Source: Sciurus carolinensis
Taxonomy: Eukaryota; Chordata; Mammalia; Rodentia; Sciuridae
Length of the DNA stretch: 64,000 nucleotides
Direction: 5' to 3'
Assembly: GCF_902686445.1 (NCBI RefSeq)
Contig: NW_025920104.1
Coordinates: 4,526,001 to 4,590,000, forward strand
Part shown: positions 21,911 to 34,060 of the stretch, piece by piece
How positions within the stretch are numbered: position 1 is the stretch's first letter
Layout of the letters: every line of letters starts with the position of its first letter
Notes under the pieces: model-generated
What the model was told of the DNA's origin: nothing
Databases searched by the model: none
What the model saw: only the letters and a program-made list of their open reading frames with translations
Program-made: the position numbers and the translations under genes

Positions 21911-22030
21911 GGGTTTGTGGAATGCTTCAGATAACCAAGAGGGGAGCAAGTAAATGGCATTGTTTTTCTCTGCAAACTTGTCCTCACCACCAGCTAGATC
22001 ATGACTTCTTTCCCCAACTGGTTGTTCCTG
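21911..22030 (+). repeat. 120-bp direct repeat, copy 1
   Basis: Matches 22906-23025 with a single apparent substitution (TGTCCTC versus TGTTCTC). Flanks on both sides are unrelated. It has no recognisable transposon structure. Confidence 0.92.
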
Positions 22031-22905
22031 GGCTTTCCACCCAGGGTTACTGCAGTATGCTTTGCTCTGGCTTGGAATACATTGTAACTGTCCACATTAT
22101 TAATTGACTCATGTCTTTCTTAACCTAAACTTGCCTAAATATTTGAAATTTACTTTGGACCCTCAGACTGTGTAGGAACTTGACCTGAAGGTGGGAATAT
22201 CATGTGGTTGTTTCAAATGATTTCTTACATTGTTAATAATTGCATAATGGTTTATCTATGTTTTCCCTGTGTGTCACACCACGTTGGGGTGAATCTGAAA
22301 GTTTGTTGTCCAGGAGACTTAGCTAGGTGGAAGTGTGTTGAGAGACTTTCAGTTCATTGTGCCCATGAAGGAGGAAGCACTGTGACATTTCTTGTGATTG
22401 TCTTTTTCATGCTATAATGGTTCCTTAAGGCCAACAACTATTTAAACTGGCTTGTATGTAATTTATTACCTGAGTTAGAATCATAATCTCAAGGACATGG
22501 GCATAAAGGTTGAGTTTTGGGCTTGTGATTGGAGAGAGCATTTGGAGGAGGTCAGGGTGACATAAGATTTGCTATGTAGCTATGGGTACATGATCTTGAG
22601 GTGTCTGAACTGTGCTCTCCACTTTTCTTTTACACCTGGAATAATGGTATAGCTCTGTAAATGTTTAAAATACTGCTGAAAGAATGAGCATTTGAATGTT
22701 CAACTAGGAAAACTTCCTGGGAGAATCCAAGATGTTTTCTAACTGGATATTAGGTAGGACAGAGGAGCAAGTCCACTTTAAGTGAACTTTGAATATCCAT
22801 TGAAGTTCACTTAACTGAAGGTACCAGGGATTTCCACATTCTTATGTGTTAAAGGGATTTTTCTAAAGTGTAGGTCGGTGATAGTTGTAGAATAGATTGT
22901 GTAAA
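22031..22905. other. Sequence between the 120-bp direct repeats
   Basis: 875 bp with no recognised gene or repeat. Confidence 0.5.
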
Positions 22906-23025
22906 GGGTTTGTGGAATGCTTCAGATAACCAAGAGGGGAGCAAGTAAATGGCATTGTTTTTCTCTGCAAACTTGTTCTCACCACCAGCTAGATCATGAC
23001 TTCTTTCCCCAACTGGTTGTTCCTG
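22906..23025 (+). repeat. 120-bp direct repeat, copy 2
   Basis: Near-identical partner of 21911-22030, offset 995 bp. Confidence 0.92.
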
Positions 23026-23100
23026 CTCAGAATCCAGTGTGTGGAATTTATTGGGTATTTGCAAATTCCTGGCTCTTAATCTTCCTTCCTAAAGGCTAAT

Positions 23101-23350
23101 CCTGTCCAATCTCATAGTCACTAGTGACAGGTGACTATTAAGCACTTGAAATAAGTTGCAGGTGTAAAATACCAGACTTTGAAGACTAAAGAAAAACATG
23201 TATCCCAAAATGTTTTCTAATTGATTACAAATTATATTACATGTATTGGATTAAAATAGAGTAATTTCACTTTTTACTATTTTTCAAGTGTCTACCAGGA
23301 CATTTAAAGTGGCACATGGGACTTGTATTCTGCTTCTTTTGGACAGTGCT
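23101..23350. mobile_element. Old non-autonomous DNA transposon (MER-type)
   Basis: Bounded by inverted TGTCCAA (23103-23109) and TTGGACA (23339-23345). Internal blocks include 'GGTGACTATTAAGCACTTGAAAT' and 'TACCAGGACATTTAAAGT', known from a common mammalian MITE. Direction and subfamily are not assigned. Confidence 0.6.
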
Positions 23351-25296
23351 ACACTGTGGTATAGGCTGATGAGGTGACATAGTTAACAAATACCCTGAGT
23401 GATTCTGATGCAGGTACTTAGACCACTGATTGGAAAAGAATTGACTGCAATAGATATTTCAGTATGCAGGCTAGGAACATGAGAGCTGTGACTAAATTGG
23501 GTCAAAGAGGTTAAGTAAGAAGGGACACATCAGAGCAAGATGCTTTGAAAAAGAAATTGAGTTGATGGCAAATGATGTGGAGAAAATATTCTGTCACCCG
23601 ACAGGGTAGTGATGGTCCATGCTCTGATACAGAAGCTCCCCAAGCTCAGCCTGTTCTCACACTTCACCATGGTAAAAATTAAATGCAGAAGCTTCTAGGA
23701 ACTTTGAGTTTGGCCTTGACCGCATCTTATCCAAAGTGTGTACACTTTTCAGAATGTTTCTTAAAAGTGTCTTCTTTGTTTCTTGCACTTACTTTCTTCT
23801 CCAGGCAATGCAGTGATCTTAAGGGATTTTCTGAGTCATTTGGCAAGGGAGAAGTATAGATGTAAATTTATTTTCTCAAGAAAATCAGAATTACTAAACC
23901 CTTACTCATAAGAGACAACTGGTAAATACAGATTGGCCTCTATTGCACATTTGGGGTTTGAAAACATTTTCCAAGTTTTTTACTCAAAATTTTTCTAAAG
24001 CTAGAAACATGGCATTTTTATACCAAAAGTAGCTTCTTTAATGACTTAGTTACATAATTATATTGATGAGAAATATGAGGCCCAGCATATTACATATTTA
24101 GTTTATGATTCCCTGTTCAGTTAGTGGAAGATTTTGTTGAACATCTAGATTTATTGACATCGTCTCCTTTTAAATTGTTTCTACTTGAAAACATACTGAG
24201 TAATTTTTTTTTTAATTTCTGTAAAGTTTTTTAATGGGAAAAAAAAGGAACTGATTTTAGGCTAAAGATTTTTATACTCAGGACCCTCTACACATAGTAT
24301 GGAGAAAAGGACATTTACAAACCAAAACACTTTATGCAGGCACAGAAGTCACTGCTGGTGCCAGAAGGGGAAAGTGTGCACACAGCAGTCATCTTCTCAA
24401 CCTTCAGAACTTGGGAACCTACTCCTGTGAAACTTAAATGTGAAAACTCTTATTTCTAAGGTACTCATGTTGCATGGAATATTGACAATAAATGTTGAGT
24501 TTTAATGTATTGCAGAAGTGGTGTGCTTTTAAGCATATGTACACACAGACTGAAAATTACATGAATGGGTTATACGTATTTAATAATATTTTATTTAGAT
24601 GTTAATTGTTTTTATATGAAAAAAGAACATTTTAGGTGATTAAATCAATATTCTCATGGATTCAGATATGTTCCCATTAAATAGTGTGAGTTGTTTTATT
24701 TTTCAAGTCAACCTCTTGACACAAAGCAGTTTATTCTAAATCTCATGATCAACTCTCATAATTTCTCATGATCTAAGGCAGACTGCCTCCAACAAACCAT
24801 GGAAATCTAATGAAAGACATTTAAGAACGCTATAGTAAGATATAAGACATTACTGAAAGAAGGACGAATGTGTTCTCAGGTTAAAAGACTCTTTTGTAAA
24901 CATGTCAGTGTTCTCCATGGACCCATAGATTGGTTGTATCCCAATCAGATTTTCAGCAATCTTTCTTGTACAAATGAACAACTCATATGGAAAAGAAAAG
25001 AACTAAGAATAACAAAGAAAATCTTGAAGAACTAAGTTGCGGACATACATTAACAGGCAACAACAAGTATTTAAAATCTAACTAGTTATGAGAGCATTTT
25101 TTAAGCACAAACAGGATCAGAGATTCTAGAAGCAAATTCATATAACCACATTCATCTGATTTACCACAAACACAGAACTGGAATAAATGAGGAAAGGATG
25201 ATCTTTTTAATAAGGTATGCCAAATCAAATGAAAAGTCATATGGGGGAAAATAAATCTCCACTCCAATTTCTTGCCATATAAAAAAATTATTTCAA
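23351..25296. other. AT-rich non-coding sequence
   Basis: A possible MER5-like scrap lies near 23390-23440 (GTGATTCTGATGCAGG). Otherwise nothing is recognised. Confidence 0.5.
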
Positions 25297-25519
25297 GCCA
25301 GGCATGGTGGTGCACACCTGTAATCCCAGTGATGTAGGAGGCTGAGGTTGGAGGATTGCAAGTTTGAGTCCAGCCTCAGCAACTAGCAAGGCCCTAAGCA
25401 GCTTAGTGAGACTCTGTCTCAAAATAAAAAATAGAAAGTGCTGGGGATGTGGCTCATTGGTTAAGTATCCCTTAGTTCAGGCCCTGATACCAAAAAAAAA
25501 AAAAAAAAAAAAAAAAAAA
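25297..25519 (+). mobile_element. B1-ID dimer SINE (squirrel type), nearly complete
   Basis: The B1 half starts GCCAGGCATGGTGGTGCACA and includes 'GTTTGAGTCCAGCCTCAG'. It is joined by an A-rich linker to an ID half (GCTGGGGATGTGGCTCATTGG) and ends in a 28-nt poly(A). This dimer architecture is the strongest host clue in the window. The long pure A tail suggests a fairly young copy. Confidence 0.95.
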
Positions 25520-25810
25520 CAGCAAAACCACAACAAAAAAGGAATATTTCAAATAAATGTTATATCTACATATAAAATGGGAAAGTGGACAAAGTATATG
25601 ATTCTGCAATTGATAAGAAACATAATGTCAAATGACTCTACACATATGGAAATATATTAATTGCCATGCAAATGAAAATGAAAAATGTTGATAATCCTTT
25701 ATATTTCATATTTATAAAAATCAAAATGTGATAATTACTTGCAGTGGTTGAGATTTGAGAGGTGATCTTGTATTCTTAGGCACTGCAAGTGGAAATTTAA
25801 GTGGATATAG

Positions 25811-25945
25811 TTGACTGGGGATATGGCTCATTGTTTGCCCAACATGCTCAAGATCCTGGTTTTTAAATCTGCTCTTCTAGGGAAACAAAAAATGTCCCTG
25901 GATTCAATCTCCAGCACTGCCAAAAATAAAAGAAGAAAAGAAATA
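25811..25945 (+). mobile_element. ID SINE with internal insertion
   Basis: The head GACTGGGGATATGGCTCATT and the tail GGATTCAATCTCCAGCACTGCC are separated by about 45 extra bases. An A-rich tail follows. Confidence 0.7.
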
Positions 25946-25974
25946 TGGGCATAGCACTTTTAGAATTAATTAGG

Positions 25975-26240
25975 CAATAATTATAAAAATATAAATGTAT
26001 ATTCTCCCTAACCCAGAAATGCTATTTCACAGAATTTATTCCACAGATATACAGAACACCAGAAGCAACATTAATGTCCACCACTTAAGAAGTGATTAAT
26101 TACTTGTTGCTCACCAATGTATGAACTATAAGATAATTGCAAAGAATGAGTATTCTCATTTAGATCAATTGCCACTGTATTTTGTGTAAAATAACCCAAG
26201 ACATAAAACCTGTCTTCACAGTATTGTAGAACTGAGAAAA
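25975..26240 (+). mobile_element. Possible ancient L1 3' region
   Basis: 'ACCCAGAAATGCTATTTCACAG' and 'AACACCAGAAGCAACATTAATGTCC' resemble L1M-type 3' ends. Weak; could be unrelated. Confidence 0.35.
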
Positions 26241-26486
26241 GTTGTATGACAGTGTTTGACATCTTTGAGGAACAGCAAGGGGTATATGATATAGGTGAAG
26301 TGTGTTGGAAATGTCATGAAGGGTCAAATCAGTCAGAGGAAGATCATATATCTTAGAGGACTCGAGAAAATATGGTTACTAGTGGTGAAATAAACAGGAA
26401 AGACCTCAGTGTATGCTTGTATCTGATTAATGCCTGCTCTACCTTTGCATACTAGGTGTGGGTGAGATAGATAACTCTGAACTTTT

Positions 26487-26587
26487 TCTTTTTTTGTTTG
26501 ATTTTTCTTTTTTCAGTGTGGGGAATCAAACCCAGGACCTCATGCATGCTAAAGTTCATACTCTACCACTGAGCTATCTTCCCAGCC
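26487..26587 (-). mobile_element. ID-type SINE
   Basis: On the minus strand it is a diverged ID head and B box with a long A/T-rich tail. The target-site duplication is CTGAACTTTT (26477-26486 and 26588-26597). Confidence 0.88.
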
Positions 26588-26994
26588 CTGAACTTTTATT
26601 TCATATGTTCAAGGCCTTTAAAGTGTTACAAATGTATTTGTATTCAATACAGAGGAAAGAGATTGATTTTTAAGTGTCACTTAACTAGGTTCTAAAATAA
26701 AACAAGTATCTATAAAATACTGAAATGGCTAATAGGAAGATGTCTTATTACAATGTGGGCAAAATACATTAAAAATCATTTACTTTTGGTGAGATACTCA
26801 GAAATATTGGAACTGTTTATTATTAAATAAAAATCAATGGTAAAATACAATGAATTTTTGAAATGTTTATTTTTAAATATACAATCATTAGTTTATATCT
26901 CAAAGTTTAAAAGTTTTCCTATCTGAAATCTATCATTACCATCAAACTATACCTATATTTATTGCAATCAACACTTATATATAAAGCTCCTTAG
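26588..26994. other. AT-rich non-coding sequence
   Basis: Nothing recognised. Confidence 0.5.
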
Positions 26995-27440
26995 AAAAGC
27001 TTCAACCCAAATGTCTAATCAACTAAAAAAATGTACAAATCAAATGTGATATAGTGATACACTGAAGTGTTATTCAGGAATAAATAGAAATGCAGTACTA
27101 ATCCATGTTTTACTCTAAAAAAAAAACCTGAAATCACTGTTAAGAAGCCAGTCATAAAGGACCATATATTGCATGATTCCACTAATATAAAATTTTCTAT
27201 AATATCCAAGTATGTGGAGACTGAAAGTAGAGTAGTTGTTGCTTGGGATTGGGTTTGGGTGGGAACTGGGGGTTGATGGCTAAGTGCTGCAAGGTTTCTT
27301 TGGGAGACTAATGGAAATGCTCAAAAGTTATGCTGATAGACATATAATTCTGTGAATACACTAAAATCCATTGGATTATATGCTTTAAATGGGCGAATTA
27401 TATAGAATATGATTTATGTTTCAATAAACCTGTTAATATA
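26995..27440 (+). mobile_element. Ancient L1 3' end (probable)
   Basis: 'CCAAATGTCTAATCAACT', 'TATTCAGGAATAAATAGAAATG', 'TGCATGATTCCACTAATATA' and 'GGAACTGGGGGTTGATGG' follow the order of mammalian L1M 3' ends. Strongly diverged. Confidence 0.5.
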
Positions 27441-27589
27441 TTTACAAAATCTTTAGTTTCTATAAAAGATCAAAACTCAAAATATATACTAAAACATATA
27501 TGGGGAGGATAGACTGTCTTGTATTTCTTCAAAAGTTATAGAAAACTCATATACAGTAGGTCCTCAGTAAATATTATAAAAATATAATA

Positions 27590-28590
27590 AAACCCAGTCA
27601 ATAAATGGGCTAAGGAAGTGAACAGACTGTTCACAGAAGATATATAATCAGTCAACAAATACATGAAAAATGTTGAACATCTCAAGCAATTAGAGAAATG
27701 CAAATAAAAACTGTAAGATTTCATGTCACACTGATCAGAATGGCAATTATGAACAATACAAGCAACAATAAATGTTGGAGAGGATGTAGGTAAAGAGGTA
27801 CACTCATACATTGCTGGTGGGAATGCAAATTGATGCGATCATTATGGAAAGCAGTATGGAGATTCCTTAGAAAACTTGGAATGGAACCACTATTTGACCC
27901 AGTTATACCATTCCTCAGTTTATACCCAGGACTTAAAATCAACATACTACAGTGATGCAGCCACATCAGTATTTATAGCAGCTTAATTCACAATAACTGT
28001 ACTGTGGAACCAACCTAGATGCTCTTCAACAGATGAATAAAGAAAATGTTATATATATGTATGTATGTGTATGTGCATATATATATGCATGTATATATAC
28101 ATAACATTCCATATGTATGTGCATAGATATACATATATACAAATATATACATATACATCTGATGAATTTTATTTATCTTTAAAGAAGAATGATATTCTGG
28201 CATTTGCTGGTAAATGGATGGAATTAGGAAAGTTAGTGAATATCATGCTAAGTGAAATAAACCAAACCCAAAAAACAAGGCTGAATGTTTTCTCTGATGA
28301 GCGGGTGCTAATTCACAATAAGGAGTGTGAGGAATAGGGAAGAATAGTTACTTTATATTAGGTAGAGGTGAGTGAAGGGAGGGGAAGGGGTATGGAGGAA
28401 GAAATGGTAGAGTGAAACACATTATTACCACATGTACATGTATGACTGCATGAGTGATGTGCTTCTTTAATAAGTATAATCAGAAAATGAGAGAATACAC
28501 TCCACTTATGTATGATCTATTAAAATGTATAAATGCATTCTTATGTCATGTACAACTAATTAGAAAAGAAAAAAAATAATAAATTCTGAA
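27590..28590 (+). mobile_element. Old L1 3' end (ORF2 tail plus 3' UTR)
   Basis: The decayed ORF2 C terminus is readable: [19 protein letters not shown], then FAGKWMELGKLVNIMLSEIN. Both have counterparts in the L1 at 10765-12066. A 3' UTR with a G-rich stretch (about 28350-28410) follows. A TA/TG-rich microsatellite has expanded inside it (28049-28160). It is more diverged than the 1521-1902 copy, so an older insertion. Confidence 0.85.
28049..28160. repeat. AT/GT-rich low-complexity expansion
   Basis: TATATGTATGTATGTGTATG-type sequence interrupting the L1 ORF2 tail. Confidence 0.9.
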
Positions 28591-28904
28591 AAATTATTAG
28601 ATACTGGGTATTACTAAAAGCAAATGTTACATACTTGATTCATTCTTCAAAATTATATATTACTTATGCAATATATATTATCCTTGTTAGCCTAAAATAC
28701 TTCAAAAATTCTTTGGAATATATATCAAATTTGCTGAGCATCAGACTTCTGCCTTCTCAAATGATTTTTGCTAAACTTATTTCGATTCACTGAACCATAC
28801 CCAAATTCTAAAAAGAAAAGGTAAATGAAATAGGTCAGAAGTAAACTGACTGGGAATAAGCATTTTACTATGAAAATGTGTGGCTTACAAGGAGAAAACC
28901 AACT
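28591..28904. other. AT-rich non-coding sequence
   Basis: Nothing recognised. Confidence 0.5.
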
Positions 28905-29333
28905 TGCTATGGTTTGAATATGCTTCTCTTCTCTAAGACTCATGGTTTCTAATGTAACAATATTGAATGGTGGTGTGGCTGTTAGGAGGTGATTTAGTCA
29001 TGGGGGCACTTCCCTTATGAGTGGATTAATGTCTTTTTCAAAGAAGTGTGATAATTCCCAGGGGAGTCATCTGAGTTACCTCTCACTCAGGAATGGATTA
29101 TTTACCCCACCAGTGGGTTGTTATAAAGCAAGCCTGCCCTTGTTGTATTCTCCTTTTAACAGCCTCATCAGCTTTTCCATGATGCTGTGGAACAACACAA
29201 AGGCCCTGACAGATGTGTATGCATGGTCTTAGACTCCCAACCTCAGGAACTGTGAGCCAAAATAATCTACTCTTCTTTATTAATCACTCAGCCTCTGATA
29301 GTCTGTAACAGCAATATAAAGCAGACCAAGACA
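28905..29333 (+). mobile_element. MaLR-like solo LTR
   Basis: Starts TGCTATGGTTTGAATATGC, contains 'GGAGGTGATTTAGTCATGGGGG' and 'GTGAGCCAAAATAATCTAC', and ends GCAGACCAAGACA. Order and length fit a MaLR LTR. Confidence 0.8.
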
Positions 29334-29616
29334 CAATGCCATTATTTTATATTTCTACACACAGGATCTTGTATCAGTATAGGAACTTTGGGAAATTTTT
29401 CATTTTATGAAGTGTACTAAGTCATCAGAAGCCAGCACTCAGCTACTGAATTTAGCTCTATAGAAAGAAAATCTTAAAAACAGAGTGTGCAGAACAATCA
29501 TTTTTACATGTTAGAAATGCTGTGGCTGTATATTACTAAGTTTCTTGTAAGATTTGTTAAATATCTATATTACACCTTTTCTATACTATGTATGTCTCAA
29601 AATAAAACTTTAAATA

Positions 29617-29678
29617 GGGGCTGAGATATAGTTCAGTTGTAGAATGTCTAGTAGTCTAGGTTCAATCCCCTGTACTGC
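29617..29678 (+). mobile_element. ID SINE fragment
   Basis: 'GGGGCTGAGATATAGTTCAG' and 'GGTTCAATCCCCTGTACTGC'. It abuts the next LTR, which may have inserted at its 3' end. Confidence 0.75.
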
Positions 29679-30140
29679 TGTTATGGTTTGGATCTGAAAT
29701 GTCCCCTAAAGATTACTGAGATAAAGCCTTGGGCCCCAATGTATAGGTGGAAATTTGAGGATCTGAATGGCTTATGAGAGCTCTGACCTCATCAGTGGAT
29801 TAATTAATTGAGGAATTCATAACTGTGTGGATTATTTCGAGGAGTGGAAACTGGAGGAGGTGGAATCTGACTGAGGGAGTGGGTTCATAGGGTGTGGCCC
29901 TTGGGGACTTGTCTTGTTCCTGTCCCCTTCCTCTCTGCTTCATAGATGCCATGAGGTAAACAGCTTTCCTCTGCCATGCCCATTTTACATGATTTTCTGC
30001 CTTGACTCAGGCCCAAACCAATGGAACAATCTGACTATGAACTGAAATGTCTGAAATTATGAGCCAAAATAAATTTTTTCCTTTACGTTTTTCCCCCCAA
30101 GGTATTTAGTCATTGTGATAAAAAAGCAAATAGAACTGCA
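29679..30140 (+). mobile_element. MaLR-like solo LTR
   Basis: Starts TGTTATGGTTTGGATCTGAA, has a 'CCTCTGCCATGCC' block and 'GAGCCAAAATAAATTTTTTCC', and ends AAATAGAACTGCA. It has the same orientation as the LTR about 350 bp upstream but a different sequence, so the two are separate insertions. Confidence 0.82.
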
Positions 30141-31389
30141 GGCAATAAATAAGTAATAATGAAAAGAAATATAATTGACTGATAGAAATGGGTGGATGTT
30201 CAATTTTCCTAGCAAAGATATATTAATCTAGAGGAGACATCTAGATTAATCTAGAGGATTTTTGGTTATCATAAGTAGTAACAGTTAAAAATACATAAAT
30301 GCATACACACACATACTGAGTACTGGGAAATACAGGAAATATTTTTAAAAAGATTATATTCTTTTTAACAAAACAGTTCCATTTCCTGAAATGTATCCTA
30401 AGGAAATATAGGAACTGAGCACATGTATATCTAAATAGAGGTTCATAAAAGCATTATTTATATAGTAACAAATCAGAAATATTCTAAATACCTAACTGTA
30501 GAATACTGTTAATAATGTCACAGCAATATTGTAAAAAATATTCAGCAATTGATAACATTTTTCAGAAAAATACCTAATCATAAGAAAATATGTTCATCTA
30601 TTTTAAGAAAAAAAAAGGAGATGGAAAAATATAATCCAATTTAAAAACCACATTCCCAAGAGAAAAGGAAAATCTAGGAAAAAAATTCCACTATGTAAGA
30701 ACATTGTAACTACTGAAGAATAATGTTTCAAAGCTTTACAAACAAGAAAGATGTTAATCCTTAGAAAGGTTTCATGTGCCTGTCTCTCAACAGGGTGTAA
30801 TTGATGAAATCAAGACCATAACTGACCTGAACATAAGCACCTTAGTGGTAAGTGATCAAGAAATTCCTATTCTAGAGGCCAAGGGAAAGGGTGGAAAGGG
30901 AACACTCTGAAAACATTTATCCAGATTTTTAAAAAAGCAAAGAAAACTGTTGTCTCAAAATTCACACCTACTGAAAATGGGGCTGGATGATCTCAAAAAG
31001 TAGAACTTTGTTCTCTTAAACTCATTAAAATAATGTCAGACCTCCCTGCTCCAACTAACTATCCACATCTATCACAAGCCTCAGATAACCTCCCCAAAGC
31101 AAACCTTGACCACTCATGGTCAAGTTGATCTGTGGCTGTCAGAACCATCAAAATAAAGAAAATGGATGACCTTTTGATAAAAGTAAACTGAAATGACCAA
31201 GTTGATCATATAGTTGCAGAAGACATCTCACTTAAACACAGAAATAGAATTAAGTGGTCATGAACTCCTAGTGGGTGTGGACTTTCAGAAAGTAACAATT
31301 CAAAAACTTAATGAACTTATTTTTCTATCCACCATGCCATAGAACCTTGGGAATCAGCAGTGGTTTAGATAATAAAAGATCTTAGAGGG
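30141..31389. other. AT-rich non-coding sequence
   Basis: Part of it (about 30340-30720) resembles ancient L1ME-type 3' ends ('AAACAGTTCCATTTCCTG', 'TAGGAACTGAGCACATG'), but the match is weak. No gene recognised. Confidence 0.45.
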
Positions 31390-32060
31390 CTTTGGTTCCT
31401 AAAATGCTGGGGACTTACGCACTCTGCCTGTTAGAAATCTGAGTCCCAAGGCAAAAAGATTCACAACCTGTGCCCACACATTGTCCAGAATCAGGTTTGG
31501 AGCAGCAGAGCTGTTGGGGCTGTGACTGCTGGCACATCACTGAGCTTGCTCTTTCCCTGCCTGCCTGAGCACCACTTGACCATTGTTGCTGAGGGGAGTT
31601 CAGCAGTGGCCCTCTCCCAGCCACAGGTGCTGGCACTGAGCAGTACTGGGTCCTGCTTGCCTTCAGAAGCAGAAGGCAGAGGGCCAGACCCATGTAGGTT
31701 GCAGAAGTTACTAATTGTTACCCAACTTTCTGTCCCTTCTGGTCTTGACCATGGTGGTTGGTGGGATAGTGGAGGCAAGGTGCTATTAACTCGCTCCCTG
31801 TCTTCCCTCTGACTGCAGGTTGCTCATGGTGGGAAGTTCTCAGTGTTCAAACTGGGCACCATTAGCTCATGCTCTGAGAATGTTGCTATGGTGCTGGTGG
31901 GAAGGAGTGGGGAGGAAAAGGGAGGAGAAAGGAATGAACCAAGGTCAACATCATAGCCCAAGTTCAGACAAATACCAGTGTCACACCCTCCTACCAAGGC
32001 CCACCCCCAGAGCAGTGGTATTTAGAAAAGAAGGACTAGGTGCTGCTGTGCTCACTGTGG
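31390..32060. other. Locally GC-rich sequence with open frames on both strands
   Basis: More GC-rich than its surroundings, with overlapping frames of about 92-101 codons on both strands. I recognise no protein family. It could be a decayed gene fragment or an unclassified repeat. Confidence 0.4.
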
Positions 32061-32073
32061 TACAGTGTCACTA

Positions 32074-32162
32074 TTTTTTTTTTTTTGTGGTGCTGTGGAT
32101 TGAACTCAGGGTCTTGTGCATGTGAGGCAAGCACTTTACCAACTGAACTTTATCCCCAGCCC
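32074..32162 (-). mobile_element. ID-type SINE
   Basis: The tRNA-like head and B box are readable on the minus strand. The target-site duplication is TGTCACT (32066-32072 and 32163-32169). Confidence 0.9.
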
Positions 32163-32259
32163 TGTCACTGTTTATTGATGCTTTCTTAATAGCCATTACT
32201 AGAGCACATTTTTTAAATGGTGATTTTAACCAACTTTCAGAAAAAGTTTCAATTATATG

Positions 32260-32760
32260 AAAATCCAAATATACAAGGCAATTTGTTGTGGATTATTTTG
32301 TAATTGTAAAATATTGGAAACAAGATAAATACCCATTTGTAGAAAAGGGATTGAATATCTTATAATATAACCACACAATAGAATGTTACATAGCTGTAAA
32401 GATTACTGAAGGGTTTTTTTGAACCAGTAAAAGTAATCTCCCTCCTATTAAAATGGAGAGGATCAAAAGGATAATAATATAAACTTCCTGCAAAAAAGAA
32501 AAAAAATGTGAAAAAAGAAATGTCCTTTCAATCTTTATTTTGCCAAATAAGTGCAATAAGAATAAAACAGAAAGCAAAGAGATTGTTTTCCTATGAGAGA
32601 TATGAGAACAGAGTGGAAACAAATGAAAATGGAAAGCAGGTAGTGGGGATTGGGGTACTGGAACTTCTCAAAATGTAAACATTTTGTATAACTGACTCTC
32701 AGAACCATGGTATTATTTCACATTCTCCAAAATAAATAAACATTAAAAGATAACCATGAT
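32260..32760 (+). mobile_element. Ancient L1 3' end (possible)
   Basis: 'ATATTGGAAACAAGATAAATACCC' and 'ACACAATAGAATGTTACATAGC' resemble L1ME-type ends. Strongly decayed. Confidence 0.45.
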
Positions 32761-33164
32761 ATTGTGAGAACTAAAACTGGAAGTGCAAGCAGTTAAAAAA
32801 AAGTGAGACTGTCTCATACATGAATGACTTAACTACACTGAAGGATGTAGGAAGGAAAGAAGTAAGCTGAGTACATTTAGAAAATACTGTAGCATTTATT
32901 GTATGCTACAAGTCTAAATACTAAAAGAACTATTTACAAGGATTGCACTGTAATTTGTAACTTTTTTCTCCCAGTTTACAAGAGTTACAAATTTGGAAAT
33001 TATTTAAGTCCTAGGAATGAAAAAAATATATGGTGCATAATAAGAGGGACCATTTTGAATGTTGGAGGTAAATTATAATAAGGAGGCAGAAAAAAGGATG
33101 GATAGAATTAAATTTGTGGTATTGCAGTAGAAGCTGAGGCATTAAATAAAATGCAAATAACTTG
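32761..33164. other. Non-coding sequence
   Basis: Nothing recognised. Confidence 0.5.
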
Positions 33165-34060
33165 ATTTGTAAAAAATGGGCAAAAGATTTAAATAAGCAT
33201 TCGTTCATACAAGACATACAAATGGCCATGACATGAAAAGAGGCTCAACATCTTTAGTCATTAAGGAAATGCAAATCAAAACCACAGTAAGATACCATTT
33301 TATTTCCTAATAGGTTGATTCTGTGCAGAAAGAGACAAGAGCAAGTGTTGGAGAAGGTGTTGAGTAATTTATATCCCCACTGGTGGGGATATAAAATGGT
33401 GCAGTCACTTAAGAGAACAGTCCCACAGTTCTTCATTAAGTTAAACAAGGGATTAACTATGACCTCAGAATCCATATACATACATGGATTCCATATATAT
33501 ATATGGAATGTATGTATATGTATATATATTTTCATATATATGTATATTTCCCAAGGAATTTACACATGAAACCATGTAGAATAAGTTCATAACAGCATCA
33601 TTAATATCATTCAAAAGTTAGAAACAACTGAAATGCTAAATAATTAATAAATTGAAAAAGACAATATGGCATATATTCATGTAGTGTAATATTATTTGGT
33701 AATAAAACATGAAGTACAAATATATGCTATAGCATGGATGGACCTGGAAAACATTATTCTTAGTGAAAGAAGACAGCCTCAATGATCACAAATTATATGA
33801 TTTCATACATATGAATTTCCTAGAAAAGGAAAAATTAAAAATACAGAAAGAGGCTAATTATAAATTAGGACTGATAGGGAGGGTATGAAATGTTGGGGAG
33901 AAATTAGAGCATTACATGAAGTTTCTTTTTGTTGTGATGAAAATATTTCAAAACTGTGAAAAAAACTTTATATGATGGAATATACTAAAAACTGTTGAAT
34001 TTTACAACTTAAATTGTTGAATTGTATGGTATGTGAATTATATCTCATAAAGAGTTTTTA
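33165..34060 (+). mobile_element. Ancient L1 3' end
   Basis: Typical blocks in order: 'ATGGGCAAAAGATTTAAATAAGC', 'GGAAATGCAAATCAAAACCAC', 'AAGATACCATTTTAT', 'GCATGGATGGACCTGG', 'AGTGAAAGAAGACAGCCTCA'. The ORF2 frame is destroyed. Short inverted repeats have formed inside it (33369-33394, and an AT palindrome near 33488-33509). Confidence 0.75.

Noticed and set aside
28905..30140. The two same-orientation LTRs as ends of one provirus
   Set aside because: Their sequences differ too much for a pair of LTRs from one element, and only about 350 bp with an ID fragment lies between them, with no internal region.
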